DNA from: Axinella damicornis
Taxonomy: Eukaryota; Porifera; Demospongiae; Axinellida; Axinellidae
Reading direction: 5' to 3'
NCBI GenBank assembly: GCA_963931865.1
Contig: OZ007506.1
Location: forward strand, 4,708,926 to 4,772,925
DNA length: 64,000 bases
Shown here piece by piece: positions 45,920 through 56,896 of the stretch; the first letter of the stretch is position 1, and every line of letters starts with the position of its first letter. Position numbers and translations under genes: made by a program. The notes under the pieces were generated by a model. It was not told the origin of the DNA and ran no database searches. It worked only from the letters and a program-made list of their open reading frames with translations.

Positions 45920-48094
45920 TCAATTCATAGCTCTGTTGGGTTTTCTCCTCTTAATCATTCGTCTTTCACGTCTCGATGACCAGATCTTTGGAACAAACAA
46001 AAACACTTTGCAAAGGAATGGAATTAACAGGTAAGCCAAGACAGTGATAGAGTAGGCAGCCTCAGGTATGGAAATGAGTACAACAAATGTTAGGGCGTAT
46101 GGGAACCAGGTACCCAGGCAAACCACAGTTGAAAACACAAAAAGATTCACTTGCTTACTGTCCCTGAAGCACTCCAAGTGGACCTTCCTTGTGAGAATTG
46201 CAAGAAATGTTACAGCTACAATCATGCTTCCATTCACTCCAAAGACAATGACTGATGACCAAATAGGGTAGTTTCCTCCACAGATTGCTGTAGCACGTGG
46301 AAACACATTCGATTGTTCACTCAAAGGTACAGCGTAACCTGTAGGAACTGGATCCAGTACAGACCACAGTATCAGTACGAGGATGGTAATGGACACAGGG
46401 ACTAAACTTGTTGTAATCATAACTTGATCCGACCAAAACTTTCCATGTCTTTCAAATACGAAGAAAAAGAGTCGATAGATTCGAAGCAGTCTCATAAACA
46501 AGGTCGAGTAAATCAGTTGCATTCCTGTTGCAGTAAACCATATCTCTGCTTGACACATATGTCCATAGAGGTCAGTATCTAAAAGCTCCCCTGAACTTAT
46601 AATCAAAGTCCCAATGTACAGCATGTAGCAGCCTGTTAGTATGAGGGCACTCAGATATGGACTGGTGGCTTTAATCGAGGGCTTATTCCAGTAGTAGATA
46701 AAGAGCACCAGGACAACTGTATTGAAGACAAGTAGAGCTGCTGCAATGACAAGTGTTACAATAGGGAAAGATAAAGAGATTGAAAGCACCACATCTTCAA
46801 AGTCGTCCATTGGAATCCTTCCAGGAGACAGCTGGACTGTTAAATTTCCTGTGAGTGGATTGTAGTGGCCGGCATAAACCACTTCACTCCCTCTGACATG
46901 AAGAATATCCACTTCAGTCACCACCTCCCTATCCCCATTGAAAGCAATCCTCCCAACGGCACCAGAAAAATTTACACTTCTCAGATTTCTTTCTACTATT
47001 GTGGATGCACTGCCATTTTCAAGATCGTTTTCCGACAGTGAATTATTCACAGCCAGTGCAAATGCCCAGATTGAATCATGAATTAAGTTAGCATGTTGGT
47101 TCAGCAATGTTCCAAGATCATGTTGCAGTTCCATGAGATATTCACTGTAGGTTTGTCCTGAAACCAAGGTTCTATTAGGGTTGGGTTCAAACCTGTACTG
47201 CAGAAAGAATGCGCCATCCAGTGACCTTAGAATTTCTTCATTAGTACATTTCTCTGTACCATTCATCAGGTCTTCCAGGCTAAGGTCATGAAATATCCAC
47301 ACAAATCCAAGCCAGTGATGAAGGTTCGTCTGTAGTTTGTACGACTCACACAGTAGCTCACAAGCTTCAGATGCTGTTACAGAGGCATATATTATTCTTG
47401 TTCTGTTTGGTAAGAGGCTCTGAATGGAAGAGATAGGAAATGCTGGCGAGACGTCTCCCAAGAATGCAAGCTCAAACTCAGCTCTTTGCCCAACTTTTGT
47501 TACAAAGTCATTTGCAGTGGTCGTGTGTTGTATCAAGATGGTGTCTTGAACCACACCAATTCTCCTCCACCGGAATGTGGCCATTAAGGCCAGAACAGCA
47601 TCATTGTAGACTGCTGAAGAAGATATCATTCTGTAGAGTCTTGGATACTCTTCTTTACTAGAGAACACTGGAGAGGTTGCACCTGCTGAAATCTGGAGGA
47701 GGTCTATTCCTGGCCTTCCTGCAAGAGGGGAGATGGCCTGGGTGACTGTGGAACAGACCAACCCCACCACCCCTACTATGTTCAAATCTCCACTCGTCAC
47801 GTGTCTCACAAAGTTCACTGGTGCTTCTGTTACCAGGCTCTGATTACAAGTCTCTGCATTTGCTGGGACTAGCTCCAGCCTATAGCCAGGAAGGATGTCA
47901 TTTCTCATGTTTATCTTCTCCACTGCCAGTTGTGCTGCTGAAATCAACTCTTGTGCTCCGTGGTAGGGTGGCCCAGACGATAGCCCTGCTGGTTCTGCCA
48001 AGGGCAGCAGAGTCAGCAGACTGAGGGTTGGAATTTCAGCTTGTGCACTAGCAAAAACCAGACTACAAATACCTAGCAGGGGTAGTTGTGCCAT
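45920..48094 (-). CDS. GABA-B-like class C receptor, type I, copy F (intact)
   Basis: Intact single-exon receptor. The open frame extends to an ATG at 48160, but that lies at the TATA box, so I use ATG 48092-48094 (MAQLPLLGICSLVFASAQA), giving 724 residues with a signal peptide. Domain order is as in copy D: flytrap domain, TM1-TM7, short basic tail ending NRAMN. With copy D it shares GTLIISSGELL in loop 1 and FERHGKFW in loop 2; with copy C it shares FFLQYRFEPNPNRT in the flytrap domain. N-glycosylation sequons are frequent (for example NGT, NFS, NLT). Plasma-membrane sensor; ligand unknown. Confidence 0.93.
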   Translation of the reverse strand: MAQLPLLGICSLVFASAQAEIPTLSLLTLLPLAEPAGLSSGPPYHGAQELISAAQLAVEKINMRNDILPGYRLELVPANAETCNQSLVTEAPVNFVRHVTSGDLNIVGVVGLVCSTVTQAISPLAGRPGIDLLQISAGATSPVFSSKEEYPRLYRMISSSAVYNDAVLALMATFRWRRIGVVQDTILIQHTTTANDFVTKVGQRAEFELAFLGDVSPAFPISSIQSLLPNRTRIIYASVTASEACELLCESYKLQTNLHHWLGFVWIFHDLSLEDLMNGTEKCTNEEILRSLDGAFFLQYRFEPNPNRTLVSGQTYSEYLMELQHDLGTLLNQHANLIHDSIWAFALAVNNSLSENDLENGSASTIVERNLRSVNFSGAVGRIAFNGDREVVTEVDILHVRGSEVVYAGHYNPLTGNLTVQLSPGRIPMDDFEDVVLSISLSFPIVTLVIAAALLVFNTVVLVLFIYYWNKPSIKATSPYLSALILTGCYMLYIGTLIISSGELLDTDLYGHMCQAEIWFTATGMQLIYSTLFMRLLRIYRLFFFVFERHGKFWSDQVMITTSLVPVSITILVLILWSVLDPVPTGYAVPLSEQSNVFPRATAICGGNYPIWSSVIVFGVNGSMIVAVTFLAILTRKVHLECFRDSKQVNLFVFSTVVCLGTWFPYALTFVVLISIPEAAYSITVLAYLLIPFLCKVFLFVPKIWSSRRERRMIKRRKPNRAMN

Positions 48095-48160
48095 GACTGT
48101 CCAGCACGCTTGAATGGCAATATATTGGTCAACACAACGATCCGACGCAGAATTTGTCAC

Positions 48161-48168
48161 TATATATA
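48161..48168 (-). promoter_or_regulatory. TATA box of type I receptor copy F
   Basis: TATATATA lies 67 bp upstream of the chosen ATG, matching the place of the copy C box. It argues against the upstream in-frame ATG at 48160. Confidence 0.5.
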
Positions 48169-48397
48169 CAACTCAACCTAATGCACTTCCGTTGAGATCT
48201 ACAAACAGGATGCACTCGTGCATTCATGAAATTGGCCACATATGGTGTTGGTGGTGTTGGCTACAGTATTGTACAGAAGCCACATTTAGCTACTTGAGAC
48301 ATTGTGGGGCATCCACCAACACAGTTGTTGATTGATTGCATGCAGGAAAGCCCCATCGGCAATAGCATAGACAGTGCTATCAAGCCCACTCGGACAT

Positions 48398-49428
48398 TCA
48401 CTCCAAAGATTATGACTGAAGCCCAAATACCATAGCTTTCTCCACAGGCTGTTGTGACACGTGGAAACACATTCGATTGTTCACTTATTGGTACCGGGGT
48501 TCCTGTAGGAACGGGATCCAGTACAGACCACAGTATCAGTACGACAATAGTAACGGACACACAATCATGACGATCATAACTTGATCTGACCAAAACTTTC
48601 CAGGTTTCACAAAAACAAAGAAAAAGAGTCGATAGATTTGAAGCAGTCTCATAAACAAGGTCGAGTATAGATCATTTGCATTCCTGTTGCAGTAAACCAT
48701 ACCTCTGCTTGACACATACGTCCAAAGAGGTCAGGATCTAAAAGCTCCCTTAAACCCAAACAAAGTCCCTATGTACAGCACGTAGCAGCCTGTTAATATG
48801 AGGGCACTCAGATATGGACTGGTGGCTTTAATCGATGGCTTATTCCAGTAGCAGATAAAGAGCACCAGGACAACTGTATACAAGTAGACTCACTGTAATG
48901 ACAAATAATAGGGAAAGCTTATGAGATCGGAAGCACAGCATCTTTGAAGTTATACTATCCATTGGAATAGCTACTTCCTAGAGACAACTCATGCACTGTC
49001 AAATTTCCTGTGAGTGGATTGTAATGGCCGGCATAAACCACTTCACTCCCTCTGACATGATGAATATCCACTTCAGTCACCACCTCCCTATCCCCATTGA
49101 AAGCCCAAGGGCACCAGAAAAATTTACACTTCTCAGATTTCTTTCTACTATTGCGGAAGCACTTCCATTTTCAAGATCATTTTCCGACAGTGAATTATTC
49201 ACAGCCAGTGCAAATGCCCAGATAGAATCATGAATTGAGTTAGCGTGTTGGTTCAACTGCCATTTTGCTGCTGACCTCTCCTCTGTGGTAGGGTGGCCTG
49301 GGGGACATCCCCGCTGGTTCTGGCAGGGGCACCAGAGTCAGTTGACTGAGGGTTGGGATCTCAGCTGGTGCACTAGAATAACAAACACCTAGCAGGACCA
49401 TTCCTATCCAACACACTTGAGTGGCCAT
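48398..49428 (-). pseudogene. GABA-B-like receptor, type II, copy G (flytrap deleted)
   Basis: Starts MATQVCWIGMVLLGV at 49426-49428, then most of the flytrap domain is missing: near 49256 the sequence jumps from PPYHRGEV to the end of that domain. TM1-TM5 follow with indels. The 3' end (TM6, TM7 and tail) is absent, homology stopping at 48398. Confidence 0.88.
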
Positions 49429-50555
49429 AGTCCACACACTGCTACTCCCATCATAGATAAAAACAGGATGCATAACTGTGTTATGACTATACTTATGTGG
49501 CATTGGTTATGGTACTCATATTAATTAGTCACGTACCGATGATCAGTTCTGAGAAAGGGAGCATGGAATGGCCGCATCATGCCAGATTTTCATATTACAT
49601 TCCAAGAATAGCTAAAAGTGAAGGGTTGTTTTAACCATGCTCCAGTTATACCTCAGTTGCATCTAAGAGCCTCCTCCACTGATCAAGCAATGAGCACACA
49701 ATTGCAGCCTGATCCTATTAGCTAGTAGCTATCAGATATTATATAGGAATCCGAAAACCCTGTAGGCCGGCCATTGAGATAACCAGGTCAAGTTTCTTAG
49801 TTCCAGGTAACTAGGGGAAGTATAGGAATGCTATAGAAGTATATGCAGCTGCACTTCCAAACATTGTGCATTCAAGCACCTATAGATCCTTGCGGCTATA
49901 TTCTTTGATCATGCACCACAGTGGAGGAGGCACTGAGATGCAACTATGGTGACCGGAGTTTACAAAACAACCCTTCTCTTTAATTTTACATGATTGTAGT
50001 GATATAGTATAGGCTGATAATAGGGTATGATATCTTTAATGTGCATGTTCAATAGGGCGGGGGTGGCAGACACAGGCCTGGTGCATTGAACAGATTAATT
50101 TACGACACCCAGATGAACTCCCCGGAGGACTATGTGGGGTGTACTGAGAATTATGAGAAAGTATTAATGTGCCCATCCCTGAAGGAGTTGGTTTCTTGTT
50201 CTGCATGCATGGTAGCTATACAATATTGTTGCCACGGTTATGACATAGTAGTACCTCATGGTTAGAGCCAAGTTGACCACAGTGAAACTTGTCGATCGAG
50301 GACACATTGGGGACAACATAAATTGAGAGGTTGTCCTCTTCTCGGAGGTCAAAATGTATTAGAACTAGCTCTATAGGGAAACAGATTGTGTGGGACTTTG
50401 TTATACTGAGGCCTGTTATAATTATATATTGAGAGTGCTGACAAGAAATTAATGTCACTAACAACATACACCAGACCACGCCTAGTGTGGGAGGGGGAGT
50501 GTCTAGGGACAAGACTATGCCACCCATGCATGGTCTAACTTCTATAAACTACAAG
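48398..50555. repeat. Segmental duplication, left copy
   Basis: This block (pseudogene G plus about 1.1 kb upstream) is repeated as 50681-53180. Shared landmarks: gttatgactatacttatgtgg (49471 and 51803), ggttgttttaaccatgctcc (49624 and 51946), and ccacccatgcatggtctaac (50521 and 53148). Gene-free apart from G. Confidence 0.85.
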
Positions 50556-50600
50556 TCATCAGTTCGAGTCCCACCAGTGGCAGGGTACTTTTCTTTCCTT
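50556..50600 (+). other. tRNA-like 3' end (B box)
   Basis: CAGTTCGAGTCCCACCAGTGGCA looks like the T arm and acceptor 3' strand of a tRNA, and GCCAC at 50519 could pair with GTGGC. D and anticodon arms are not convincing. It is probably a tRNA-derived SINE stub. It is absent from the other copy of the duplication. Confidence 0.25.
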
Positions 50601-50680
50601 TAAGGTCCGACACAAACTGAAAGGGCATGTTGGCCAGGTTGTGGGTTATGGCTGCTGCCTATAGGGAGTCTCCCCTCCTC

Positions 50681-51749
50681 TAATGATAGCAAATGTTAGG
50701 AATCAGGTACCCACGCAGACCACTGTTGAAAACACAAACATGAAGATTCACCGACTTGCTTACTGTCCCTGAAACACTCCAAGTGGACCTTCCTTGTTGC
50801 AACAAATGTTACAGCTACAATCGTGCCTCCATTCACTCCAAAGATTATGCTGAAACCCAAATACCATAGCTTCCTCCACAGGCTGTTGTGACATGTGAAA
50901 ACACATTCGATTGTTCACTTATTGGTACGGGAGTTGCTGTATGAACGGGATCCAGTACAGACCACAGTATCAGTACTATGATAGTAACGGACACAGGGAT
51001 AAAAATGATGGTGATCATAACTTGATCTGACCAAAACTTTCCAGGTTTCGCAAAAACAAAGAAAAAGAGTCAATAGATTCGAAGCCGTCTCATAAACAAG
51101 GTCGAGTAAATCATTTGCATTCCTGTTGCAGTAAACCATATCTCTGCTTGACACATACGCCCAATGAGGTCAGGATCTAAAAGCTCCCTTAAACTTCCAA
51201 ACAAAGTCCCTATGTACAGCACATAGCAGCCTGTTAATATGAGGGCACTCAGATATGGACTGGTGGCTTTAATCGATGGCTTATTCCAGTAGCAGACAAA
51301 GAGCACCAGGACAACTGTAGTGAAGACAAGTAGAGCCGCTGAAATGTCACAATAGGGAAAGCTTATGAGATCAGAAGCACAACATCTTTGAAGTTATCCA
51401 TTGGAATACTTCCTAGAGACAACTCATGCACTGTCACATTTCCTGTGAGTGGATTGTAGTGGCCGGTATAAATCACTGACATGACGAATATCCACTTCGG
51501 TCACCACCTCCCTATCCTCATGATCACAAGTCTCTGCGTTTGCTGGGACTAGCTCCAGCCTATTGCCAGGAAGGATGTCATTTCTCATGTTTATCTTCTC
51601 CACTGCCATTTTTCTGACCTCTCCTCCGTGGTAGGGTGGCCTGGGGGACATCCCCACTGGTTTTGACTGAGGGTTGGGATCTCAGCTGGTGCACTAGAAT
51701 AACAAACATCTAGCAGGACCATTCCTATCCAACACACTTGAGTGGCCAT
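50681..51749 (-). pseudogene. GABA-B-like receptor, type II, copy H (flytrap deleted)
   Basis: Starts MATQVCWIGMVLLDV at 51747-51749, reaches PANAETC, then jumps (near 51525) straight to DREVVTEVDI at the end of the flytrap domain. TM1-TM5 follow with indels. The deletion endpoints differ from those in copy G. Confidence 0.88.
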
Positions 51750-51756
51750 AGTCCAC

Positions 51757-53180
51757 ACACTGCTACTCCCATCATAGGTAAAAACAGGATGCATGTAACT
51801 GTGTTATGACTATACTTATGTGGCATTGGTTATGGTACTCATATTAATTAGTCACGTACCGATGATCAGTTCTGAGAAAGGGAGCATGGAATGGCCGCAT
51901 CATGCCAGATTTTCGTATTACATTCCAAGAATAGCTAAAAGTGAAGGGTTGTTTGTTTTAACCATGCTCCAGTTATACCTCAGTTGCATCTAAGAGCTCC
52001 TCCACTGATCAAGCAATGAGCACACAATTGCAGCCTGATCCTATTAGCTAGTAGCTATCAGATATTATATAGGAATCCGAAAACCCTGTAGGCCGGCCAT
52101 TGAGATAACCTAGGTCAAGTTTCTTAGTTCCAGGTAACTAGGGGAAGTATAGGAATGCTATAGAAGTGTATGCAGCTGCACTTCCAAACATTGTGCATTC
52201 AAGCACCTATAGATCCTACACAAGTGGTTGCGGCTACATTCTTTGATCATGCACCACAGTAGGAGGCACTGAGATGCAACTATGGTGACCGGAGTTTACA
52301 AAACAACCCTTCTCTTTAATTTTACAGTGATATAATATAGGCTAGGCTGATAATAGGGTATGAACAGATTAATTTACCGACACCCAGATGAACTCCCCGG
52401 AGGACTATGTGGGGTGTACTGAGAATAACGGTGAATATGAGAAAGTATCAATGTGCCCATCCCTAGCTGAAGGAGTTGGTTTCTTGCTCTACATGCATGG
52501 TATACGTATAGCTATACAATATTGTTGCCACGGTTATGACATAATATTATAGGTAGCTACCTCATGGTTAGAGCCAAGTTGACCACAGTGAAACTTGTCA
52601 ATAGAGGACACATTGGGGACAACATAAATTCAGGTGTTTTGTCGTTTGTAGAGCTAGAGGTTAACTCTTCTCAGAGGTCAAAATGTATTAGAACTAGCTC
52701 TAGGGAAAGATTGTGTGGGACTTTGTCCAATATACTGAGGCCTGTTATAATTATATTATATTGCTATAATTATTGTGTCTATTATAATATTATTGTGTCC
52801 TATCAGGGGGATCCACTATCAGAGGATTTACTGTAATCCATGCACTATTGCCGAATTGCTGCTGGTCTGAGTTCCAAGCCTTAGCTACTTCCGGTGCTAT
52901 ACGCCGTATACGGTCAGGAAGTCTTTTGGGTTTGGGACACCTTATAAACATATAGTGAATGAGACAAGCCTTTCCACTCATTATTATAATGCAAATTTAA
53001 GTCATGCAATTGTAATTGAGTCTTCTGCAGTCTGCAGCTGATTGGAGCTCTCAAATTTGAGAGTGCTGACAAGAAATTAATGTCACTAACAACGTACACC
53101 AGACCACGTGCATGTGGGAGGGGGGGTGTCTAGGCACAAGACTATGCCACCCATGCATGGTCTAACTTCTATAAACTACA
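51757..53180. repeat. Segmental duplication, right copy, upstream part
   Basis: Duplicate of 49431-50555 with an extra AT-rich stretch at 52740-53050. No gene supported. The 90-codon + frame at 52564-52836 runs over simple tataat sequence. Confidence 0.7.
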
Positions 53181-53327
53181 GCTGTTGCATGCAGGACTTC
53201 AGAATATAAACCACATGTATACAGTCGGTGCCTTTGATCTGCCCATGCACTACAGCATTGGTGATCACATGTACGTTTGTTATAAAGATGATCAGTTCAT
53301 GCAAACATACAGAAACCTGTATATAAC

Positions 53328-53735
53328 TTAAAGAGGTAGAGTACACTGGAAGTAGATGCCGGATTGGCCTTCAGGCAGAGTGGCACAGGCTTCCAAGTCT
53401 TTTGACATCCACATTGGAACAGAAAAGTGCAGTGAAGCTACTGATCCTTCCAGTGACGCCACGAACATTGGACAACGAATTACATTCCAGCTCAAATCCT
53501 TCATATTCAACTGTTCTCTGCCAATTGGTGCCACACAAACATAGTTAAGGGAATGACTGAGTTCATCAGCTGTAGCAGCAGGTGGAGGGAGAGGTTCTAA
53601 ACAACAGGTCTGTGCGCTCCATAATGCCCTATGCAGGGCTAGGCCATGGAAGATGGTGGAAGGCTGAGGGTCAGTGGCCTCTGGGGATGACACAAGCTGT
53701 TGAAGAGATAGATAACCCGAGAACCAACCATGCAT
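53328..53735 (-). CDS. Hypothetical 135-residue open frame
   Basis: I do not recognise it. It is not seen beside the other receptors. It has several Cys, a Pro/Ala stretch and no clear membrane segment. It might be a fragment of a captured gene or of a transposon, or simply chance. Confidence 0.2.
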   Translation of the reverse strand: MHGWFSGYLSLQQLVSSPEATDPQPSTIFHGLALHRALWSAQTCCLEPLPPPAATADELSHSLNYVCVAPIGREQLNMKDLSWNVIRCPMFVASLEGSVASLHFSVPMWMSKDLEACATLPEGQSGIYFQCTLPL

Positions 53736-53760
53736 ATTTACATATTACTGCAACAACAGT

Positions 53761-53984
53761 TGTGAACGCATCAAGTAAAAATGGAACCTTAGTCACACAT
53801 CCCACTTTGCACCCCCCTGAAATGGGAATTGGTTCTAAATGTGTTTCAGAAGATTTTCAAGAATTGAGTTTCTCCAATTTTCAGGCATTTCTTCAAAGGG
53901 GGTGCACAAGTTTTAATCCATTTTTATTGACAATTCCCCACATTTGACTGTGACTAAGGTTCCATTTTACTTGATGCGTTCACA
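53761..53984. mobile_element. 224-bp MITE with 36-bp inverted ends
   Basis: Inverted ends TGTGAACGCATCAAGTAAAA...TGGAACCTTAGTCACA are nearly perfect (one-base length difference). There is no coding capacity. Flanks show no clear duplication. It lies directly 3' of pseudogene I. Confidence 0.85.
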
Positions 53985-55069
53985 GTTAGTCTAATCCTGG
54001 TGGGGAAGTTAGTAATGGTGACGGACTGTGTGAGAAAACCCGAATGCAACTGGCTTCACGAATCTGGCTTGATTTCATTGATCTGCCGGATTTTCTCCTC
54101 CTAATCATCCGTCTATCACGCCTTGATGACCAGATCTTTGGAACAACTTTGCAAAGGAATGGAATTAACAGGTAAGGCAAGACACTGAAAACGTAGGCAG
54201 CCTCAGGTATGGGAAATGTTAGGGCATATCATTATGGGAACCAGGTACCCACGCAGACCACTGATGAAAATACAAACAAATTCACTTGCTTACTGTCCCT
54301 GAAACACTCCAAGTGGACCTTCCTTGTGACAAAGATTGCAAGAAATGTTACAGCTATACAATCGTGCACGTGCTTCCATTCACTCCAAAGATTATATGAC
54401 TGAAGCCCAAATATATACCATAGCTTCCTCCACAGGCTGTTGTGACACGTGGAAACACATTCGATTGTTCACTTAATGGTACGGGGGTTGCTGTAGGAAC
54501 GGGATCCAGTACAGACCACAGTATCAGTACGACAATAGTAACGGACACAGGGATAAAAGTTATGATGATCATAACTTGATCTGACCAAAACTTTCCTGGT
54601 TTCAAAGAAAAAGAGTCGATAAATTCGAAGCAGTCTCATAAACAAGGTGGAGTAAATCATTTGCATTCCCATTGCAGTGAACCATATCTCTGCTTGACAC
54701 ATACGTCCAAAGAGGTCAGAATATCTAAAAGCTCCCTTGAAATTCCAAACAAAATCCCTACACACAGCACGTAGCAGCCTGTTAGTATGAGGGCACTCAG
54801 ATATAGACTGGTGGCTTTAATCGAAGGCTTATTCCAGTAGTAGATAAAGAGCACCAGGACAACTGTATTGAAGACAAGTAGAGCTGCTGCAATGACAAGT
54901 GTTACAATAGGGAGAGCTATCGGGACTGGCAGCAGCACATCTTCAAAGTCATCCATTGGAATCCTTCCTGGAGACAACTGTACTGTCACATTTCCTGTGA
55001 GTGGATTGTAATAAATAATGTATTACTTAGTGCCAGTTGATATTGCCCTTCTGTTTGTCTCCTGCACAG

Positions 55070-55163
55070 CTGGCTGTGAAGCATGACACGGCACGTGTTG
55101 TACAATGCTGCCTCAAGTATGGCACTCCCCAGCACAGAACAGCCATCTTCAGTGAGCTCAGAG
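55070..55163 (+). pseudogene. Captured exon resembling PUM3/Puf-A, exon a
   Basis: After CTCCTGCACAG comes a 94-bp open stretch reading LAVKHDTARVVQCCLKYG...TAIFSELRG, then GTGGGT. From memory, human PUM3 has a closely similar block (AHDSTRVIQC, QYG, EELR) in its Puf repeats. PUM3 is a nucleolar RNA-binding protein. The exon lies on the strand opposite to the receptor pseudogene that contains it. Frame and both splice sites are intact. Confidence 0.65.
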
Positions 55164-55232
55164 GTGGGTGGAGAGAGATGAACATAGCCATGTTGTTCAT
55201 GTAGCCACATTCCTGGAGGTGTTACGGGACAG

Positions 55233-55296
55233 TTATTTGATCCCTCTCTAAGTTCAAATATGCCAAGTTTGTAGCAAAAGCATTGCTGAAGTATTG
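55233..55296 (+). pseudogene. Captured exon resembling PUM3/Puf-A, exon b (damaged)
   Basis: A 69-bp GT...AG intron (55164-55232) leads to LSKFKYAKFVAKALLKY, followed by GTAAGT. It matches the next PUM3 block (LSKAKYSRNIVKKFLMYG) in order. A stop codon lies near its 5' end, so it is decayed. Confidence 0.6.
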
Positions 55297-55328
55297 GTAA
55301 GTGAACGGATGATTCGGACACACTTCAG

Positions 55329-55380
55329 TGGCTCTTGAAAAGAGAAGAGGTTGCCACGCCCACTTCATCCACACATTTCC
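55329..55380 (+). pseudogene. Possible third PUM3-like exon fragment
   Basis: After CACTTCAG, a frameshifted stretch gives GS, EKR, EEVA and IHTF pieces, as would follow in PUM3 (GS...AEIIRSF). It is too short and broken to be sure. Receptor sequence resumes at TGACATGAAG. Confidence 0.3.
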
Positions 55381-56896
55381 CTTTGACATGAAGAATATCC
55401 ACTTCAGTCACCACCTTCCTATCCTCATTGAAAGCAATCCTCCCAAGGGCACCAGAAAAATTGACACTTATCAGATTTCTTTCTACTATATTGTGGACAC
55501 ACTGCCATTTTCAAGATCATTTTCTGACAGTGTATAATTCACAGCCAGTGCAAATGCCCAGACAGAATCATGATCATGAATTGAGTTAGCATGTTGGTTC
55601 TGCAACGTTCCAAGATCATGTTGCAGTTCTATGAGGTATTCACTGTAGGTTTGTCCTGAAACCAAGGTTGTATTAGGGTTGGGTTCAAACCTGTACTGCA
55701 GCAGAAATGCGCCATCCAGTGCCCTTAGAATTTCTTCACTAGTACATTTCCCTGTACCATTCATCAGGTCTTCCAGGCTAAGGTCATGAAATATCCACAC
55801 AAATCCAAGCCAGTGATAAAGGTTCGTCTGTAGCTTGTACGACTCACACAGTAGCGACGCAAGCTTCAGATGCTGTTAGGGAGGTATATACTATTTTTGC
55901 TCTCTTTCGTAAGAGACTCTGAATGGGAGAGATAGGAAAAGCTGGGGAGACGTCTCCCAAGAATACAAGCTCAATCTCAGTTACAAAGTCAATTGCAGCG
56001 GTCGTGTATTGTATCAAGATGGTGTCTTGAACCACACCAATTCTCCTCCACCGGAATGTGGCCATCAAGGCCAGAACAGCATCTTGTAGACTGCAGAAGA
56101 TGATATCATTCGATAGAGTCGTGGATACTCTTCTTTTCTAGAGAACACTGGAGAGGTTGCATCTGCTGAAATCTGGAGGAGGTCTATTCCTGGCCTTCCT
56201 GCAAGTGGGGAATGCCTGGGTGACTGTGGAACAGACCAAATGTGGAACAGACCAACTGTGTTCAAATCTACTTGTCACATGTCTCACAAAGTTCACTGGT
56301 GCTTCTGTTACCAGGCTCTGATTATAATTCTCTGCATTTGCGGGGGCTAGCTCCAGCCTATAGCCAGGAAGGATGTCATTTCTGATGTTTATCTTCTCCA
56401 CTGCCAGTTGTGCTGCTGAAATCAACTCCTCTCCTTGGTAGGGTGGCCTGGGGGACATCCCCGCTGGTTCTGGCAGGGGTATACCAGAGTCAGTAGACTG
56501 AGGGTTAGGATCGCAGCTGGTGCACTAGAATAACAAACACCTAGCAGGACCATTCCTATCCAACACACTTGAATAGTCATAGTCAACACGCATACACATA
56601 CAGTGAGCACATACCAGTTAAGTTCAGCTGCTTGATTAGATCAATCATTAGGTTTGGCAGATTTTTGGTCCAGCCTCTGGGCATGCATAGCTACAGTGTC
56701 TAAAGCTGGCTGGCATTTATTGCATTCCTGAGTGACTGGGAAGGAGAGTTACTCCTTCGAGAGGCCCAAAGGAGGTGATTCGTGAACCTCCTACACTCAG
56801 TCACGAAGTGAGTTTAGGAGACTGGCCCAGTAATGCTGGTTACATAATGGCTGGCTAGGAATGATATAGCTAATGGCTATATGCAGCTAATGACAG

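Larger units (their letters stand above)
53986..56580 (-). pseudogene. GABA-B-like receptor, type II, copy I (interrupted)
   Basis: Start MTIQVCWIGMVLLGV at 56578-56580, then the flytrap domain with several indels, then a foreign 370-bp block at about 55012-55381 replacing the codons before DREVV. TM1-TM7 follow, also with indels. The tail is of the long type seen in copy B (SPSPLLTS). It cannot encode a working receptor. Confidence 0.9.
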
